Assembly (NCBI GenBank): GCA_002077045.2
Contig: KZ111140.1
Coordinates: forward strand, 1,868,106 to 1,932,105
Direction: 5' to 3'
Source of the DNA: Rachicladosporium sp. CCFEE 5018
Lineage: Eukaryota; Ascomycota; Dothideomycetes; Cladosporiales; Cladosporiaceae
DNA: 64,000 bases
Part shown: in pieces, positions 31,973 through 44,151 of the stretch
How the letters are laid out: every line of letters starts with the position of its first letter
How positions within the stretch are numbered: the stretch's first letter is position 1
Notes under the pieces: model-generated
Told to the model about the DNA's origin: nothing
Databases searched by the model: none
Seen by the model: only the letters and a program-made list of their open reading frames with translations
Made by a program: the position numbers and the translations under genes

Positions 31973-33800
31973 GTATTGGAGTATGATACACAAGAGGACG
32001 CGGCCTACAAAGCCTCCGTATTCTCACTGTTCCACCGCAGTCACTGTACCGGGCGCTCACTGCATGGTAACCGTAAGGACCTGACGCATACTACTTGAAA
32101 TGCCACGCTGCTGTTCGATAACTTGCCATGTCAACAAAGCGATTGACCTTGATGCTTGTACTTCACAATGAAGCTCTCTTCTCTAGCGCCTTGCTAAACG
32201 GCAAAGACGACCAATGAAAAGGGGTTCGCGTCACAAGGCGGCAGTGTAAGGCCATGGACACGGTGGTCACAAAGGAACCTGGAGAGTGGGAGCAAGGCAC
32301 TCTCCAAGGTTGCATATCCTGAGACCCAATACAAAAATTGAGCCCACTAACTTGCGGCACCCTGCCGAAAGTTAGGGCGCTCAGAAAGTGGACATGAAGA
32401 AGAAGAAGAAAGGAAAAGGAAAAATTGAGAAAGAGAATTACTTAAGTAGTCCACCGAGAGGGAGCCAAGACGCTAGCGTTAGCTTCTCGCTTGCCTGAGG
32501 AACAACAAGGCACACATAGCTGTGACGACGGTGATGCAGCTGCCAAGACGCGCCTCGAAGCGTCAGGATGTGCTCAAGGATTACTTAACTTCGTTGAGAG
32601 CAATCCAGCCGAATGATCGTCCATTATCGTCATATTGCTGCAGCGAGCTTCTTCAATCCGTTACATCAATCCCATCCTTCGTGGGACGCATCGATACAGA
32701 GAGCCCCAATCGATTGGGCGATTGTAGAATTGCCACAATACCTACAGGATACTGTAGATCAGGCTGACCGTAGTGACAGAGTAGAGGCCTCGCGAAACAT
32801 GCCACAGATCATCGGAGACGTTTGTCGACCATCAATACCAGGAACCGCCGGAGCCCAAGTGCTTGATTCAACACGACCGAAGAATAACCAATATGCTGAC
32901 CAGCGGATGCGGACGGAGAAGCGAGATCATGTTCGCGGTATTAGGCATAATGATCAGTGCACTTCCTATTGTTGCACAGGACAAGACAAGAACGCGAAAA
33001 GAGAAGAACTTGGCTACGGGGTACGTGACGCGGAGATGAGAACTTCGGACGTACTGATTGTCGTGATCATATGCCCTCTCCAACAAGCCGATGACACAAT
33101 CAGCTATCAATCATCCAGGACCTCGACTCACTGCTTCAGGATAGAGCCGAGCAAAAGGTGAGGGTTCGTTTCGAACGCGTCGAGTGAGGACTTCTGCTCT
33201 ACATGGCTGCAACTCTGCCGCGATCACCGGATGTCAGGACTCAGCTGTCCCCTAAATCAAGTTGAAACTCATATCAACCCTTCGAGAATGACAGCGATGC
33301 GCTATAACATCCAAGCTGCTCGAGAACGCGTTCGGACAATGGCATGTGTCACGACGCGATGAGGCGCTGTACCAGATCTTCGACCGTCCGGATCGTGGGC
33401 GTTGAGGTCATATCACTCGCTATGTAAGCTCTTTTAATCTGGCACGATGCAATGTTCATCGAAGTGCTGAACGGATAGGTGACTATGCCGATGGAGTGAC
33501 GTCCAGAGAAGCGTAGCTTCACCGCAGTGAATGCCAAGGACGTCCGTGCACAAGGGGTCACTTCTCGCGCCGCATTCACGGTTTGCATGACTGCTGAGCG
33601 CATGACCCTCTCGACTGACGATGAGTGAGCTCAGAAGAAACTAGCAAAGACTACCGATCATATGTATACTTCGTACAGGCGTCTCATCGTAACGCAGTCA
33701 GACTTGCAGCCGTCATCACCTTCCTACTGCTGTTCGTGTATATTCTCTACCCAGCGTTCCCCCGTCAGCAGTTCCATACCTAATATGTGGTTGTCTTGTA
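31973..33800. other. intergenic, no supported gene
   Basis: Counterpart of 3793-5772 but about 150 bp shorter, mainly because the 140-bp segment of copy A is absent at about 32888. An open frame 32613-33161 is longer than its copy-A equivalent only because of that indel and is not considered coding. Confidence 0.45.
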
Positions 33801-36342
33801 TCATGTTGCCCTTATACCTTCCCCGGCCTTTGCCACAGCATCCGCGCAGATACCCACCCACCGCTCCACCTGCTTCTTCCGCTCCTCCGCCGACCACCTC
33901 TCGTCTCCATACTCCAATGCTTCCCAGACACCCGGGAAGGTCGCGCCAGCGTACCCAGTCCAGATACCTGTTGCAAAGACAACGTGCTTGAACCAAGTCC
34001 TGCTGTCAAGCCCAGGTGCATAAAGGAAGTCGCGCTCCAGGCGCTTGTATGCGGTATTGACAGCCTGGACACTCGTATAGAGCTTGGAGCGCACATGTGT
34101 GGACGGAGGCGAGGTTCCCGCGGTTGCAGAGTCTACAAATGCAGCCCAAGAATCAAGAGCCGTAGCATGGTCTCGGAAGTTGGCGATGGCGCGCGTGAGG
34201 GGCGCAAGAATCTTGGCTGCTTCAACAGAGAGCTCTGCTTTCGTGACAGTAGAGCCGAGGAGCTCTTTGACACCGTCCTGCAGATGCCCAAGGTACCTCT
34301 CGAGCCCGGCAGCATAGTCGACGGCATTGAAACTTATGACCGGCTCCTCACTCAACTTCGCCGCCAACAGTGCGATGATCTTGGCGATTGTCTCGTGGTA
34401 CAAAAACCCAGGGTCACCGTACTTGTCCATCCAGGCAAAAGAGTCGTAGTTCGAGTGGTAGTGGTACACTCCCTTCACTTCACCAGTACCACCCGGCAGA
34501 TTGCCACCCGGCGAACCGGAGAACTCCACGTTGATGCTTGGGACGCCAGCGAAGTCTTGGAACGCAGTGAAGTCGCTACCACTGCCCATGGTACTAATAT
34601 GCCCGCTCCATAGGCTGCCGACCGTCTGACCTGCGATAGTTTGATTTGGGCTTGGGACCTGCAGCGCAACGTCCATGATGGCTTTATTGAGCAGCGGTGC
34701 CGCAGCCACAGCGAAGTCGGGTCCGATGGCACCGACGTCAACATTGATATAAGCCACCGCGGCATCAGTGAGCCAAGGAATGTATTCCTCAACCCATTCA
34801 GTGCTGCCGATGAGGCCGTATTCTTCCCCATCCCACGATGCGAAGACGATGGTTCGCTGTGGTTTCCAGCCTTTCGATAGAGCTACACCGAACGATCGAA
34901 TGACCTCGTTGAGCGACGCAGAGCCAGAATTGGGATCTGCTGCTCCGCCAGCGATCCAAGCGTCGCGGTGATTGCCGATGATGACGACCTCGTTCGCGAT
35001 ACTGCCGTTGATGATGCCGATGGTGTTCCAAAGCGGCGTAGTGACGTACTCCTGGGTGTTGACGAGGTTGATGGTCACCCCTGGCGGCGAGGGGCCGATA
35101 GAGTACGACACGTTCTTATACCCAAGCCCTCCGCTGTGCTCCGGCCAGATCGCTGTAGCGTTTGGTCCTAGATGATTGAGAGCGCGTAGGAATGGCAGTG
35201 CTTCCGCGTAGGAGACGGGGAGCGAAGGGATCACCGGTATCTTCCCCTCGGTGGGCTGACGTGGGACACCTGGTTTCGATGGGTAGCCAATGGTCGTAGG
35301 ATCTCCAGGGCCAATGCCTACAATAGTCAGTGACTGCAGTCACAAAGCATTACCGCCGAGACTTACTCAAGTACTCCACGCTACCTCTCTGCACCGCGCT
35401 CGGATTTCTCGCTGGACCAGCAGGATACGGCTTATATCCGTTCTCCTCGGTAATGTCACCATCATCACCGGGATCCGAGTAGATCACCACGCCGATCATG
35501 CCCAGGTCTTCTGCGCGTTTGACCTTCAATCCGCGGAAGATACCGCCATACTTGACGAAGGCAATTTTGCCCTCAAGCGCGATGCCAGCATCGACAAGAG
35601 CCTGGAAGTCCGCGTACGTGCCATAATTCGCATACACATACTGTGCCGTGACGTTCCCACTCGCGGAGTAGCCATGAAACACTGGTATCCGATCTTCTAG
35701 CCCGGTTGTGGGATCGTCTTCAAGAACGTCTTCCTCAAGCGTCGCTTCGAATGCAGCTTTTCCCCCGTCCAGCAGCGCCAGGCGATGGCTGATCGGGTAA
35801 TTGATGAACACTTCGTAGTCCACCACATGGCTTTTCACTCCCCACTCTTGCCAGCGATCACGAGTCCACTCTGCCTGGCTGAGATTCTTGCCAGCAAGAT
35901 GCGGGCCGGCGGTGTAGTACTGACTCCACTCGCGAGCTTTCGCGGCTGACGGTGTAGAGAGGAGTATGTCTTTCAGATCGGCATAGTCCAATCCATTTCC
36001 TGCTGGCCATGCAGGATGGGGCAGGTAGTCGGTCGCAAATTCGATGGACGATTCTGGATCATCGCCGAAGAGGTCGCTCTCTCCTGCTAGCAGGACACAC
36101 ACAGCGACTATTGCGAGGGTGAGGAATGGGATGGTGATCAAGCCAATCGTGCACATGCGGCGCAGCTAGTATGGTGTTGGTGGTAGACATGATACTGGTG
36201 GAGAAGTTACACTTACTCTGGCGTTGGAGTAGCGCTCTCTTCGCTCGTCTACGGGCACATGCTGCAGCAGAGGCGTGTGCTCAGACGACATCTCGGCCTT
36301 CTCGCTTCCGGCGGATGGTTGCTGCTGTGCTGAACGTGCCAT
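33801..36342 (-). CDS. M28 family glutamate carboxypeptidase II-like peptidase (PSMA/Vps70-type), copy B
   Basis: Allele of the copy-A gene at 5773-8314, also 813 residues. Exons are 36342-36217, 36165-35367 and 35317-33801, with introns 35318-35366 and 36166-36216. Splice sites are kept; the second intron ends TAG instead of CAG. All zinc ligands and the catalytic Glu are unchanged. Amino-acid differences are few and cluster at the C-terminus and in the luminal stem (for example Tyr to Phe in DYEVYINYP). This low, mostly silent divergence is what two working alleles should show. Confidence 0.9.
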
Positions 36343-36950
36343 TGATGGAAATGAAGACCGGAGTGGAAAGCTCTACAGCGCTGTCTCTAACAGCAGCTGT
36401 CGCGAAGGAGTGTCCCTCAACATGGCGCGCTAATATCGATGCCTACTACCCCGAATCGCATCATTGCTTACCCTCAAGGCGAAAAGACATTGAGATCTTG
36501 TGCCTTCCCAATTGGGACAAGCCTCGATGTGATTAGGCATTTCCGCGTAGACGACATAGAACAGTGACGGAAGCTAAGGTATGTATTCTGCTAATGGGCA
36601 TGAAGGCACGCTTCCGGGCGAACTATCATTCACAATTGCGTTACATCAACGACGCATAGTAATCGTGACAGCAACGGGTCCTTGGTGTGTCATAGCGAAC
36701 GAGCATGTCCATTCCCCCACGGCACTCCCATCCTTAGACCTGCTATCTGTAGTGGACACAAACAGTCTGAAGGACTTCAAGATAGCTGGGGGTTACACAT
36801 GTCGAGATTTGCGCTGCAAGACACGCCATATCCCACGTAAAGATTACACTCTGACGAAAACGTGCTGTATCCCGTATATCGCACTGTCTTATAGTAAAAG
36901 TTCTACTTACGATCATTTCGCCTTGGCATCACGTCTGGCCACAGAGAGAC
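36343..36950. other. intergenic, nothing recognised
   Basis: Counterpart of 8315-8921, holding the M28 promoter and the decarboxylase 3' end. Small indels shift every open frame relative to copy A. Confidence 0.4.
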
Positions 36951-38327
36951 TCATACAGTCACGATCGACTGGCCTCGCTTCGCCAGAACCTCATCGAATG
37001 AATTGTCCAAGATACCGAGCGCTTCGTCAATCTCATCTGCAGTGACAGTGACCGGTGGCGCCAGACGAAAGACTCCGCCCATACCCGGCAGGTTCACGAT
37101 ATTGCAGGACAGACCAGTTCGCATCGCAGTCTCAGAGACACATTGCCCGAGATCGGTCCCGGGCGACTTGGTCACGGCATCGGCGATGATCTCAATCCCC
37201 TGTAGTAGACCTCTGCCTCGCACGTCGCCAATGCACCAGTACTTCTCTTGAAGCTTCAGTAGCCCTTTACGAAGCTGATCCCCTCGCTCTGCAGCTTTTC
37301 GACAGTAGTCGTCGCGATCGACGATTTCCAACACTTTAGCTCCGACTGCAGCGGTCAAAGGGTCGTTGAGATGAGTGGTGAGCCATAGAAAGCCAGCTTC
37401 CGTGCAACCTCTCTCGATCTCTGCCGTAGTAGTGACAGAAGCCAGCGGTAAGCCGCACCCGAGGGTCTTTGAAAGTGCAAGAATGTCAGGCACGACCCCC
37501 TCCTCGTTCTCGAAGGCAAACATCTGCCCGGTGCGGCCAACTCCGGTCTGTGCCTCATCCATGATGAGTAGCATTCCGCGCTTCTTGCACTCTTGAGCCA
37601 TGCGGGTCAGGTAACCCTTCGGCGGCACAAGGATACCACCAGTCGAGAGTATGGGTTCCATGATGAAGGCAGCGAGGGATCCGACGCTCTGACGATCAAT
37701 CATTGACCACCCAAACTCAAGCTCAGTCTCCCAATCGTAGGATCCGTCCGCCTTCTTGAATGGAGAGCGATATGCGTATGGTGCTGGGAAAGCAAGCTGA
37801 CCCGGCATAGCAGGCCCGCCATTTCTTCTGCCAGCGGAGTAAGTAGCAGATCCGGAGCCTGAGGTCAGACCGTGATAGCTGGCTGAGAATGCCACAATCT
37901 CGAACTTGCCGGTGTAGTACTTGGCGATCTTGATGGCGGCCTCGGTACTTTCTGAGCCAGTGTTGAGGAAGAAGGACTTCTCAAGAGGTGCTGGGAGGAC
38001 CTGTGCAAGCCGTTCTGCCAGCTCAATGACAGGCTCGGTGATCATGCTGCTCAGGAGATGATCGAGCCGCGCGACTTGCTGATTGACGACCTTCACGATC
38101 TCGGGATGCGAGTGCCCAAGCAGTGAGCTCATCTGTCCAGATGTGAAGTCGAGAATCTGCCTGCCGGAGGCATCATAGAGCCTGATCCCCAGAGCTTTGG
38201 TGATTATCACAGGGGAGGGTACAACGCCGGTGTGCATCAAGTACTTGTTGGCTCGCGGCCAGAACGTATCAACCACATCTAGCTTAGCTGGCGGAGCTGT
38301 GGTCAGGGTGGTAGTGGTTGTTGACAT
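36951..38327 (-). CDS. dgdA: 2,2-dialkylglycine decarboxylase-like PLP enzyme, copy B
   Basis: Allele of 8922-10298, 458 residues, starting at the ATG at 38327. The Schiff-base Lys in LSKTLG, the Asp in MDEAQTG, DFTSGQM and GMGGVFRLAPP are all unchanged, as is the SYHG variant of the bacterial SWHG. The copies differ by only about 1-2 % of bases, among the lowest in the block, which indicates purifying selection or recent exchange between alleles. The divergent regulator and both promoter palindromes are kept. Confidence 0.85.
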   Translation of the reverse strand: MSTTTTTLTTAPPAKLDVVDTFWPRANKYLMHTGVVPSPVIITKALGIRLYDASGRQILDFTSGQMSSLLGHSHPEIVKVVNQQVARLDHLLSSMITEPVIELAERLAQVLPAPLEKSFFLNTGSESTEAAIKIAKYYTGKFEIVAFSASYHGLTSGSGSATYSAGRRNGGPAMPGQLAFPAPYAYRSPFKKADGSYDWETELEFGWSMIDRQSVGSLAAFIMEPILSTGGILVPPKGYLTRMAQECKKRGMLLIMDEAQTGVGRTGQMFAFENEEGVVPDILALSKTLGCGLPLASVTTTAEIERGCTEAGFLWLTTHLNDPLTAAVGAKVLEIVDRDDYCRKAAERGDQLRKGLLKLQEKYWCIGDVRGRGLLQGIEIIADAVTKSPGTDLGQCVSETAMRTGLSCNIVNLPGMGGVFRLAPPVTVTADEIDEALGILDNSFDEVLAKRGQSIVTV

Positions 38328-39128
38328 TTTGATTATTCGCACGATACGGCAATCTGAACGGTCAAGAGAAGAGAGTAACGAGTCAAAGATTGAGCCATAC
38401 TTATATACTTACCGTCGTTTGACACACCATCGGACGGCCAAGCACGGCCGTCGAAGCTATCAGGTCACTGCTCGAGTTCCTTCGCGGGACAGAGTCGAAT
38501 CCGTGATGCGTAGAATACGCGTGCGTGAAGATTAGAGGGACGTTGGTGAGGAACTGATAGGAAAATTGAACAATCTTCCCTACTTCGGCGGCTCTGCGGG
38601 AAACTGACTAGATAACCAATGGACCACTGTTGAGACTCCGTTGTAGATTGTTAGGGGCAGGCGCGAACGCTGAGAATCTGAGTGATCTACCGTGGATCCA
38701 CGCGTGGATGCGGATCCGGAAATTTGTAACGGCAAACTTTGCCCTATCCTTACCCGCCTATCTTTGCAGCACCACCATCACTTCATAGTCTGCTCATGCT
38801 CAGATACGGCACGCAGTATCTGCGGATCACTACGGAAGACTCTCCCCAGAGCTCTCAGCACGAGTGTGGGCAGTCCTCTAGCCGGTCCGTTTACCCATAC
38901 AGTCTGGAACGCGCTTCCGATGCTATCATTTCAGCCACGACAGCGAGAGTCAAGCGTACCATATCAGTGAGAAATGCTAGGCAAGACATGCTGCGGTTGA
39001 AGGGAGATCCCTCAAGTACTGATAGGTATCTTGCGGGTACACTCACCTAGTGTCTCGCCGCTGTAGCCATCGCAACGGCCGCCGTTAATACGGTCTCCAA
39101 CTGATGGTCAAGGAGTCGAGGTCAGGCA
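38328..39128. promoter_or_regulatory. bidirectional promoter, copy B
   Basis: Counterpart of 10299-11098. TATATA at 38402-38407, inverted repeat GACGGCC-N6-GGCCGTC at 38433-38452 and the 14-bp palindrome at 38696-38709 are identical to copy A, while neighbouring bases vary. Confidence 0.55.
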
Positions 39129-41729
39129 ATGGAGTACAGTCACAGTGCATCTTCTGAGCATGCGGCTGGGGCTCGACCATACCGCTCGCACAAACTTCCC
39201 GCGTGCGCCAGGTGTCGACACCGCAAAGGTCGTTGTCACATCGATAATCTTGCGCAGCCATGCCGTTACTGCCGTCAAAGATCACTTGCATGCGACCGTG
39301 GTCTGAACGGCAAAGGGGCTCCAACGAACGATCGCAGTGGCGCCCAGTCAACTACACTACCCAGGGGGCCAGCGTCGACTACCGTGGAGGGAGCGGCCTC
39401 ATTGCCCCGAATATGCTTCTCCGAGGTGCAGAATACGACTGAAGACTCCCCCATCATGATTGAGCCAACCATGGTCGATGATCTGAACGTGCTTGAGCGT
39501 CACCTGGCGCCTCATAGTCCCAATGACCGTTCCGAGACGAAGAGTTACGTGCGAGTATCAAGTGGATCCGATGGCCCTGTGATGTACAGGCCCACGCCCA
39601 AGGTTCGTCCAGGATGGCAGAGCACGGCGATCCCAGGACTCATGCAGAGAGAGATTATGGAAAACGTGCTTGGGTCGCGAACGACTGATGTTATCAAATT
39701 GTATGCCTATGTACACTTCACGACATGCTCCCCTGACTTATCCATGCAGGTATTTCAGTGCCGTTAACCCGTGGTTTCCCATCGTCAACGAAACATCGTT
39801 CTGGAAGCTCTGGCAAAGCGACTCTTCGCTCATCTCGTCGGCGCTGCTGTGCAATATCTACGCCATTGCACTGACATACTGGTACACATCGGACGTACTT
39901 CGTGGTACTGCCCGCCCAGAGATGCCATTCGCCTGGAATCAGGCCGTACTTGCTTTACGGGACGACTGCATGGCACCCTCATTGACAACTGTGCACGCTG
40001 CACTGCTAGAGATGCTTGGTCGTCCGGTCTACCACGCCACTGGAAACATCATCACTGCAGGTCGAACCGTCAGCCTTGCTCACAGTCATGGGCTGCATCG
40101 AGATCCGACTTCATGGCAGACAAGCAGTGCTGAGAAAAGTCTTCGCATTCGAATATGGTGGGCGGTCTTGATCCACGATCATTGGTTCGTATCAGATTGC
40201 GAGTTATGGTTGAATCATGTGTTCGCTGCTGATATGTTTCAGGTCCAGTCTATCGCACGGGACACCTCCGAACATCACGAGTGGGCAGTACGATGTACCA
40301 ATCCCGGAGCCTGGCTCTTTCGTTGCTGGTAACGCATCAGTGCGAGAGCAACGAGCGGGAGTGGCGTTTCATCAGCTCTGTCGGCTGACTGCTATACTTG
40401 GGGATATCCTGCCTGTCGTGTACTCTTTGAACGCTGATGACCAGAAAGTCCNNNNNNNNNNNNNNNNNNNNNNNNNNNNNNNNNNNNNNNNNNNNNNNNN
40501 NNNNNNNNNNNNNNNNNNNNNNNNNNNNNNNNNNNNNNNNNNNNNNNNNNNGCATCGAGATCCGACTTCATGGCAGACAAGCAGTGCTGAGAAAAGTCTT
40601 CGCATTCGAATATGGTGGGCGGTCTTGATCCACGATCATTGGTTCGTATCAGATTGCGAGTTATGGTTGAATCATGTGTTCGCTGCTGATATGTTTCAGG
40701 TCCAGTCTATCGCACGGGACACCTCCGAACATCACGAGTGGGCAGTACGATGTACCAATCCCGGAGCCTGGCTCTTTCGTTGCTGGTAACGCATCAGTGC
40801 GAGAGCAACGAGCGGGAGTGGCGTTTCATCAGCTCTGTCGGCTGACTGCTATACTTGGGGATATCCTGCCTGTCGTGTACTCTTTGAACGCTGATGACCA
40901 GAAAGTCCACAAGACTATTCGACGCTTGGAAGTTGCGCTTGACGCCTGGGAGGAGGCTCTGCCGGATTTCCTGGATGTCAGCTCTCCTCCCGAGATCCGT
41001 GCAAGTGGTCACGAACCGTCAACTAACAGCCTATGGTTTTACTACTTGATCTTGAAGCTGATGCTGAAGCGTTTAGCATTCAAGGCAAGTTGAACGAAGG
41101 CCCCATCCTCGACTTCTTCTGACATGAACCAGACCACTTTACGAGACAAAGATCAACCGAATGCGATAGCTAAGCAATGCCGCTTCACTGAATTGTACGA
41201 TGCCGCTACGACGATCACGGGTTTCGTAGCTTCTCTGCGCAGCGACGACTTCCATAGCTTCTGGCTGCCATGTAAGACCCCGCTCTCTTCGCCGAGGTCA
41301 TATCCAAGATGCTCACATCACGTAGATACTACATATCTTCTCGTCTCAGCCACAACGACGCTGCTGAGGTGCACTGTTGAGTCTCCCAGTATTGAAACGA
41401 AGACACAGTCTTCTCAAGCCCTACTCCGCTTGCTGCAAACGCTGCGAACCGCTCGCGAAGAGGACGAATGGGATCTCGCGCAGCTGTGCATTGAGACATG
41501 TGAACAGTCTATCATGAAGGTAGCGACAGCGTATACAGTCGCGACCCCCTCCAATGCGTCGATCTTGCCAGCCGCTAACACATTTGCCTCAAATGAGCCA
41601 CTGGACGTCGTGCAGCTAGTGGAGATTGACACGTGGGATATGGTTGACGATAGTTTCTGGCTCGAGATGGGATCGCCTTGGACAAGTTTATGGGACGAAG
41701 CGACCGAGCCCTGGCGCCCTACCAGATGA
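39129..41729 (+). CDS. Zn(II)2Cys6 transcription factor, copy B, interrupted by a false gap
   Basis: Allele of 11099-13227. Exons: 39129-39700, 39750-40184, 40243 through the gap to 41084, 41133-41271 and 41326-41729. The six zinc-cluster cysteines are unchanged. Exon 3 is broken by 100 Ns at 40452-40551, and sequence 40095-40451 is repeated exactly at 40552-40908, so the break is an assembly fault and the true gene should be continuous. The GC-AG intron here has the classical GCAAGT donor (41085-41132). The stop is five codons later than in copy A because copy A changed TGG to TGA. The role is inferred from position next to the decarboxylase. Confidence 0.85.
40095..40451 (+). repeat. 357-bp contig-end overlap, left copy
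   Basis: Identical to 40552-40908 as far as I can compare. It lies directly before the N gap, as expected when two contig ends that overlap were not merged. Confidence 0.95.
40452..40551. other. 100-N scaffold gap inside the regulator gene
   Basis: Placeholder gap flanked on both sides by the same 357 bp. Probably no sequence is missing; the real distance is an overlap. Confidence 0.99.
40552..40908 (+). repeat. 357-bp contig-end overlap, right copy
   Basis: Exact repeat of 40095-40451, directly after the gap. Copy A has this sequence only once (about 12065-12421). Confidence 0.95.
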
Positions 41730-42034
41730 GGAACATGCTCAGGCCGCATTATACAAAGCCTACGCTCCCTTCGTTAACTCACGTCTGCCCTTACGTATTC
41801 GCGCAACTGGCCCCCAGGACGGTGAGATATACTCCTCAGCTACTTCTGGGCCATTCCGGTACTGATGCAATTTGCAACGGTGAGTGTTACTGGTAGCGAG
41901 AGACGCCACACGCAGAACAAATGTATATGCCGCATTAAATAGCGAGTAGGGCAGGAGATATAATCATTACCCACTGCACGCCCCGGACGTCTCCGTTCAG
42001 CCACACTTCCCGCAGCTCTGGCTTTGCAGAGAAT
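41730..42034. other. intergenic, nothing recognised
   Basis: About 300 bp between the regulator and the next start codon. No element identified. Confidence 0.4.
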
Positions 42035-43099
42035 ATGGCAGCACACATCGACACCAGTATCAAATACATCCTCGATGACCCAACCAGACCTCCTTACATT
42101 TCTGCCGGCGTTCTCGATGGTAGCACCATCAGGTACCGTCTGAATTTGCGACAGACCATAGCCGGTCAGAAGGTCATCGATCAGCTGAATATGCTCCGGC
42201 CGGACGGACGTGGTGTTATATCCTTGCGCTACGAGAATGCGCTGAAGGATATGACGTGGCACAGCGACTTTCATCCCGATGTATTCCAGTTCGGATCAAA
42301 AGTTCAGAACAAGAAGCGGCATTTCAGGGCCATGCAGGACATGTGGGTGAAGCTGACGGGCTTGCCTGTCCCCGGCACGGAGGCCGAGGCTGAAAACGTC
42401 GACGAAGCCGCGACTGGGGATGATTCAGACCACGACGATATCGCGGATGACCAGACTGCTGCTGCTGTCGCGCGCACAACTGATGATGTGCCACATCAGC
42501 ATATGGAGCTAGCTGTCGCACCTGCATTAGACGACGGACGGGCAAATAACGCCATCGAGCCAGATGAGACTGCACCTGCCGAGCAAGCTAGAGCAGTTGC
42601 ATGTCGGATGCCGTCCGCTCTAGCTGGCGATAACGAGACAGACTTTGCTCGCGAAACACGACAAATGATCTCCTGGCAACACTGCCTCACTTGCGTCATG
42701 CGGTCGGCTGCTGATCCGCTACGCGGCGACGGAGGTACAGCGATGGCCTGCAATGGCACCATTAGTTTCGTACATCCCTTCGTTATGGCGATCTTCGCAT
42801 GCTATGACTTCCAGCACCCGTCACATTATCAGCGTATTGCCACGGCATCGAGTGCAGCACGCTCGTGCTCCAGTCGCAATACTTTAGCATCGTTCAGCTC
42901 GAAAGCAAAATTCCAGATGGTCTCAGCAGCAGACTTTTTGTGCTTTGCTGCAGGACCAGAATCGTCCGCCTTCGAACTCTTCGCACCAATGTGTTGCAGT
43001 ACACTCGGCGTCAGCGCCCAGCGTTGCTCACCATGGTCGTTTGCGTACTGCTCGGTCAACGAGTCAGCGAACCCGAGATGGGACTTTTCGAACCATTGA
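42035..43099 (+). CDS. hypothetical protein, copy B
   Basis: Open frame of 354 codons with an ATG at 42035. The first 115 residues look like a folded segment (motifs RYRLNLRQ, DMTWHSDFHPDVFQFGS, MWVKLTGLPVPG). An acidic, Asp/Ala-rich stretch follows (about 116-180). The last 90 codons run antisense through the end of the glycosyltransferase gene (42829-44151) and may not be coding; an unrecognised intron or earlier end is possible. No family was recognised, and no membrane span or signal peptide is seen in the N-terminal part. In copy A the start codon and frame are lost (13548-13937), so the gene is either expendable or spurious. Confidence 0.4.
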   Translation: MAAHIDTSIKYILDDPTRPPYISAGVLDGSTIRYRLNLRQTIAGQKVIDQLNMLRPDGRGVISLRYENALKDMTWHSDFHPDVFQFGSKVQNKKRHFRAMQDMWVKLTGLPVPGTEAEAENVDEAATGDDSDHDDIADDQTAAAVARTTDDVPHQHMELAVAPALDDGRANNAIEPDETAPAEQARAVACRMPSALAGDNETDFARETRQMISWQHCLTCVMRSAADPLRGDGGTAMACNGTISFVHPFVMAIFACYDFQHPSHYQRIATASSAARSCSSRNTLASFSSKAKFQMVSAADFLCFAAGPESSAFELFAPMCCSTLGVSAQRCSPWSFAYCSVNESANPRWDFSNH

Positions 43100-44151
43100 A
43101 TGAGATCGTGCGCCTTGTGGCGAGGAAAGACGAGGCCCTGTGCGCAGCAGCCGAAATTGTTCATCTCGTTGACACCTGTAGCCAAAGGGGACACCGTCAG
43201 TCTCCCAGCAGCAAACACCAGTAAGACGCTCCATGGGACCAGTATAAAGCAGAGTATGATGGTCAGATAAGGCGTAAGGACACGTTTGGCTGCCGGACTG
43301 GTTGAGCGGGCCCAGTGGATTGTCAGAGCCAGACCTGCAATGGTCGCAAGGGACCAGAACGTATGGATTGGCCAGTCTTCACCGTTCCAGCCGAAGAACT
43401 CCTCCGTATAGAATAAGCGAAGATACAAGAAATCTTGCGAGGTCTTGCGCAACGCTGACTTCGTCTCGGCCTGGTGCAAGCCGTTTACTGTTCGATGGTA
43501 CCAACCATCTAAAGCGACCACATCATCCTCAATCATGGCAATGTATGGCGTGTTTGTCGCATAACATGCCTTCAGCAGGTACGTGTAATCGAAGAGGCCC
43601 TTCTCGCGATGCAGTCCGTGATCGCGCTCCAGCTCCGCAACGTGCGCAAGTTCCGCCTTGGTGAGGTTATACAGCAGCACGTCGTTGGCAAGGTTGGTCA
43701 ACCAGGCCTCATGGTATGCGGGATGTACGGCAGGGTCAGTGTGAGGTATGAACACAATCAGGTGGATGCCGTCACGCTCATCTTGGGTGAGTCCGGATAG
43801 CAAAGATCCGATTGTCGTGCGGAGATACCGCGGCCCGTCTCTCGCTATCGACGGGACGCCCACACACAGTCTCGCGGCATCACGATCTCTGTGAAAAGGC
43901 GGTACATCAGCTGCCGCCGCGATATATCTCTCGGCTTGGCGTTGGCGTGTCGCGCTGTATCTCTGAGCGTAGCCAAGCTCGGGATTGAAGAACCAGGAAC
44001 CTGGATCTCGTGCCGAAGCATGTCGGACGTGCAAAGTCGTGAAAAGTACCAGTGTTCCCAAAGCAAGATACGCTGTAAGTCGTGTGATCGATATGCCAAT
44101 TTTCGTGGCGAGTCGGGTGTATTCACGTGTTGCGCGTTTCATGAGGAGCAT
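42829..44151 (-). CDS. PGAP4/TMEM246-like GPI glycosyltransferase, copy B
   Basis: Allele of 14341-15672, 440 residues, and probably the ancestral form at the 5' end. It starts MLLMKRATREYT; the second ATG (Met4) is an alternative start. The membrane anchor, EDD motif, FFGWNGE segment, inserted two-helix hairpin and CCAQGLVFPRHKA are all kept. Relative to copy A there is a one-codon difference near HLIVFIPHTDP. About 920 bp of intergenic sequence separate it from the divergent membrane-protein gene, whereas in copy A the two genes are fused by a deletion. Confidence 0.8.
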   Translation of the reverse strand: MLLMKRATREYTRLATKIGISITRLTAYLALGTLVLFTTLHVRHASARDPGSWFFNPELGYAQRYSATRQRQAERYIAAAADVPPFHRDRDAARLCVGVPSIARDGPRYLRTTIGSLLSGLTQDERDGIHLIVFIPHTDPAVHPAYHEAWLTNLANDVLLYNLTKAELAHVAELERDHGLHREKGLFDYTYLLKACYATNTPYIAMIEDDVVALDGWYHRTVNGLHQAETKSALRKTSQDFLYLRLFYTEEFFGWNGEDWPIHTFWSLATIAGLALTIHWARSTSPAAKRVLTPYLTIILCFILVPWSVLLVFAAGRLTVSPLATGVNEMNNFGCCAQGLVFPRHKAHDLIQWFEKSHLGFADSLTEQYANDHGEQRWALTPSVLQHIGAKSSKADDSGPAAKHKKSAAETIWNFAFELNDAKVLRLEHERAALDAVAIR

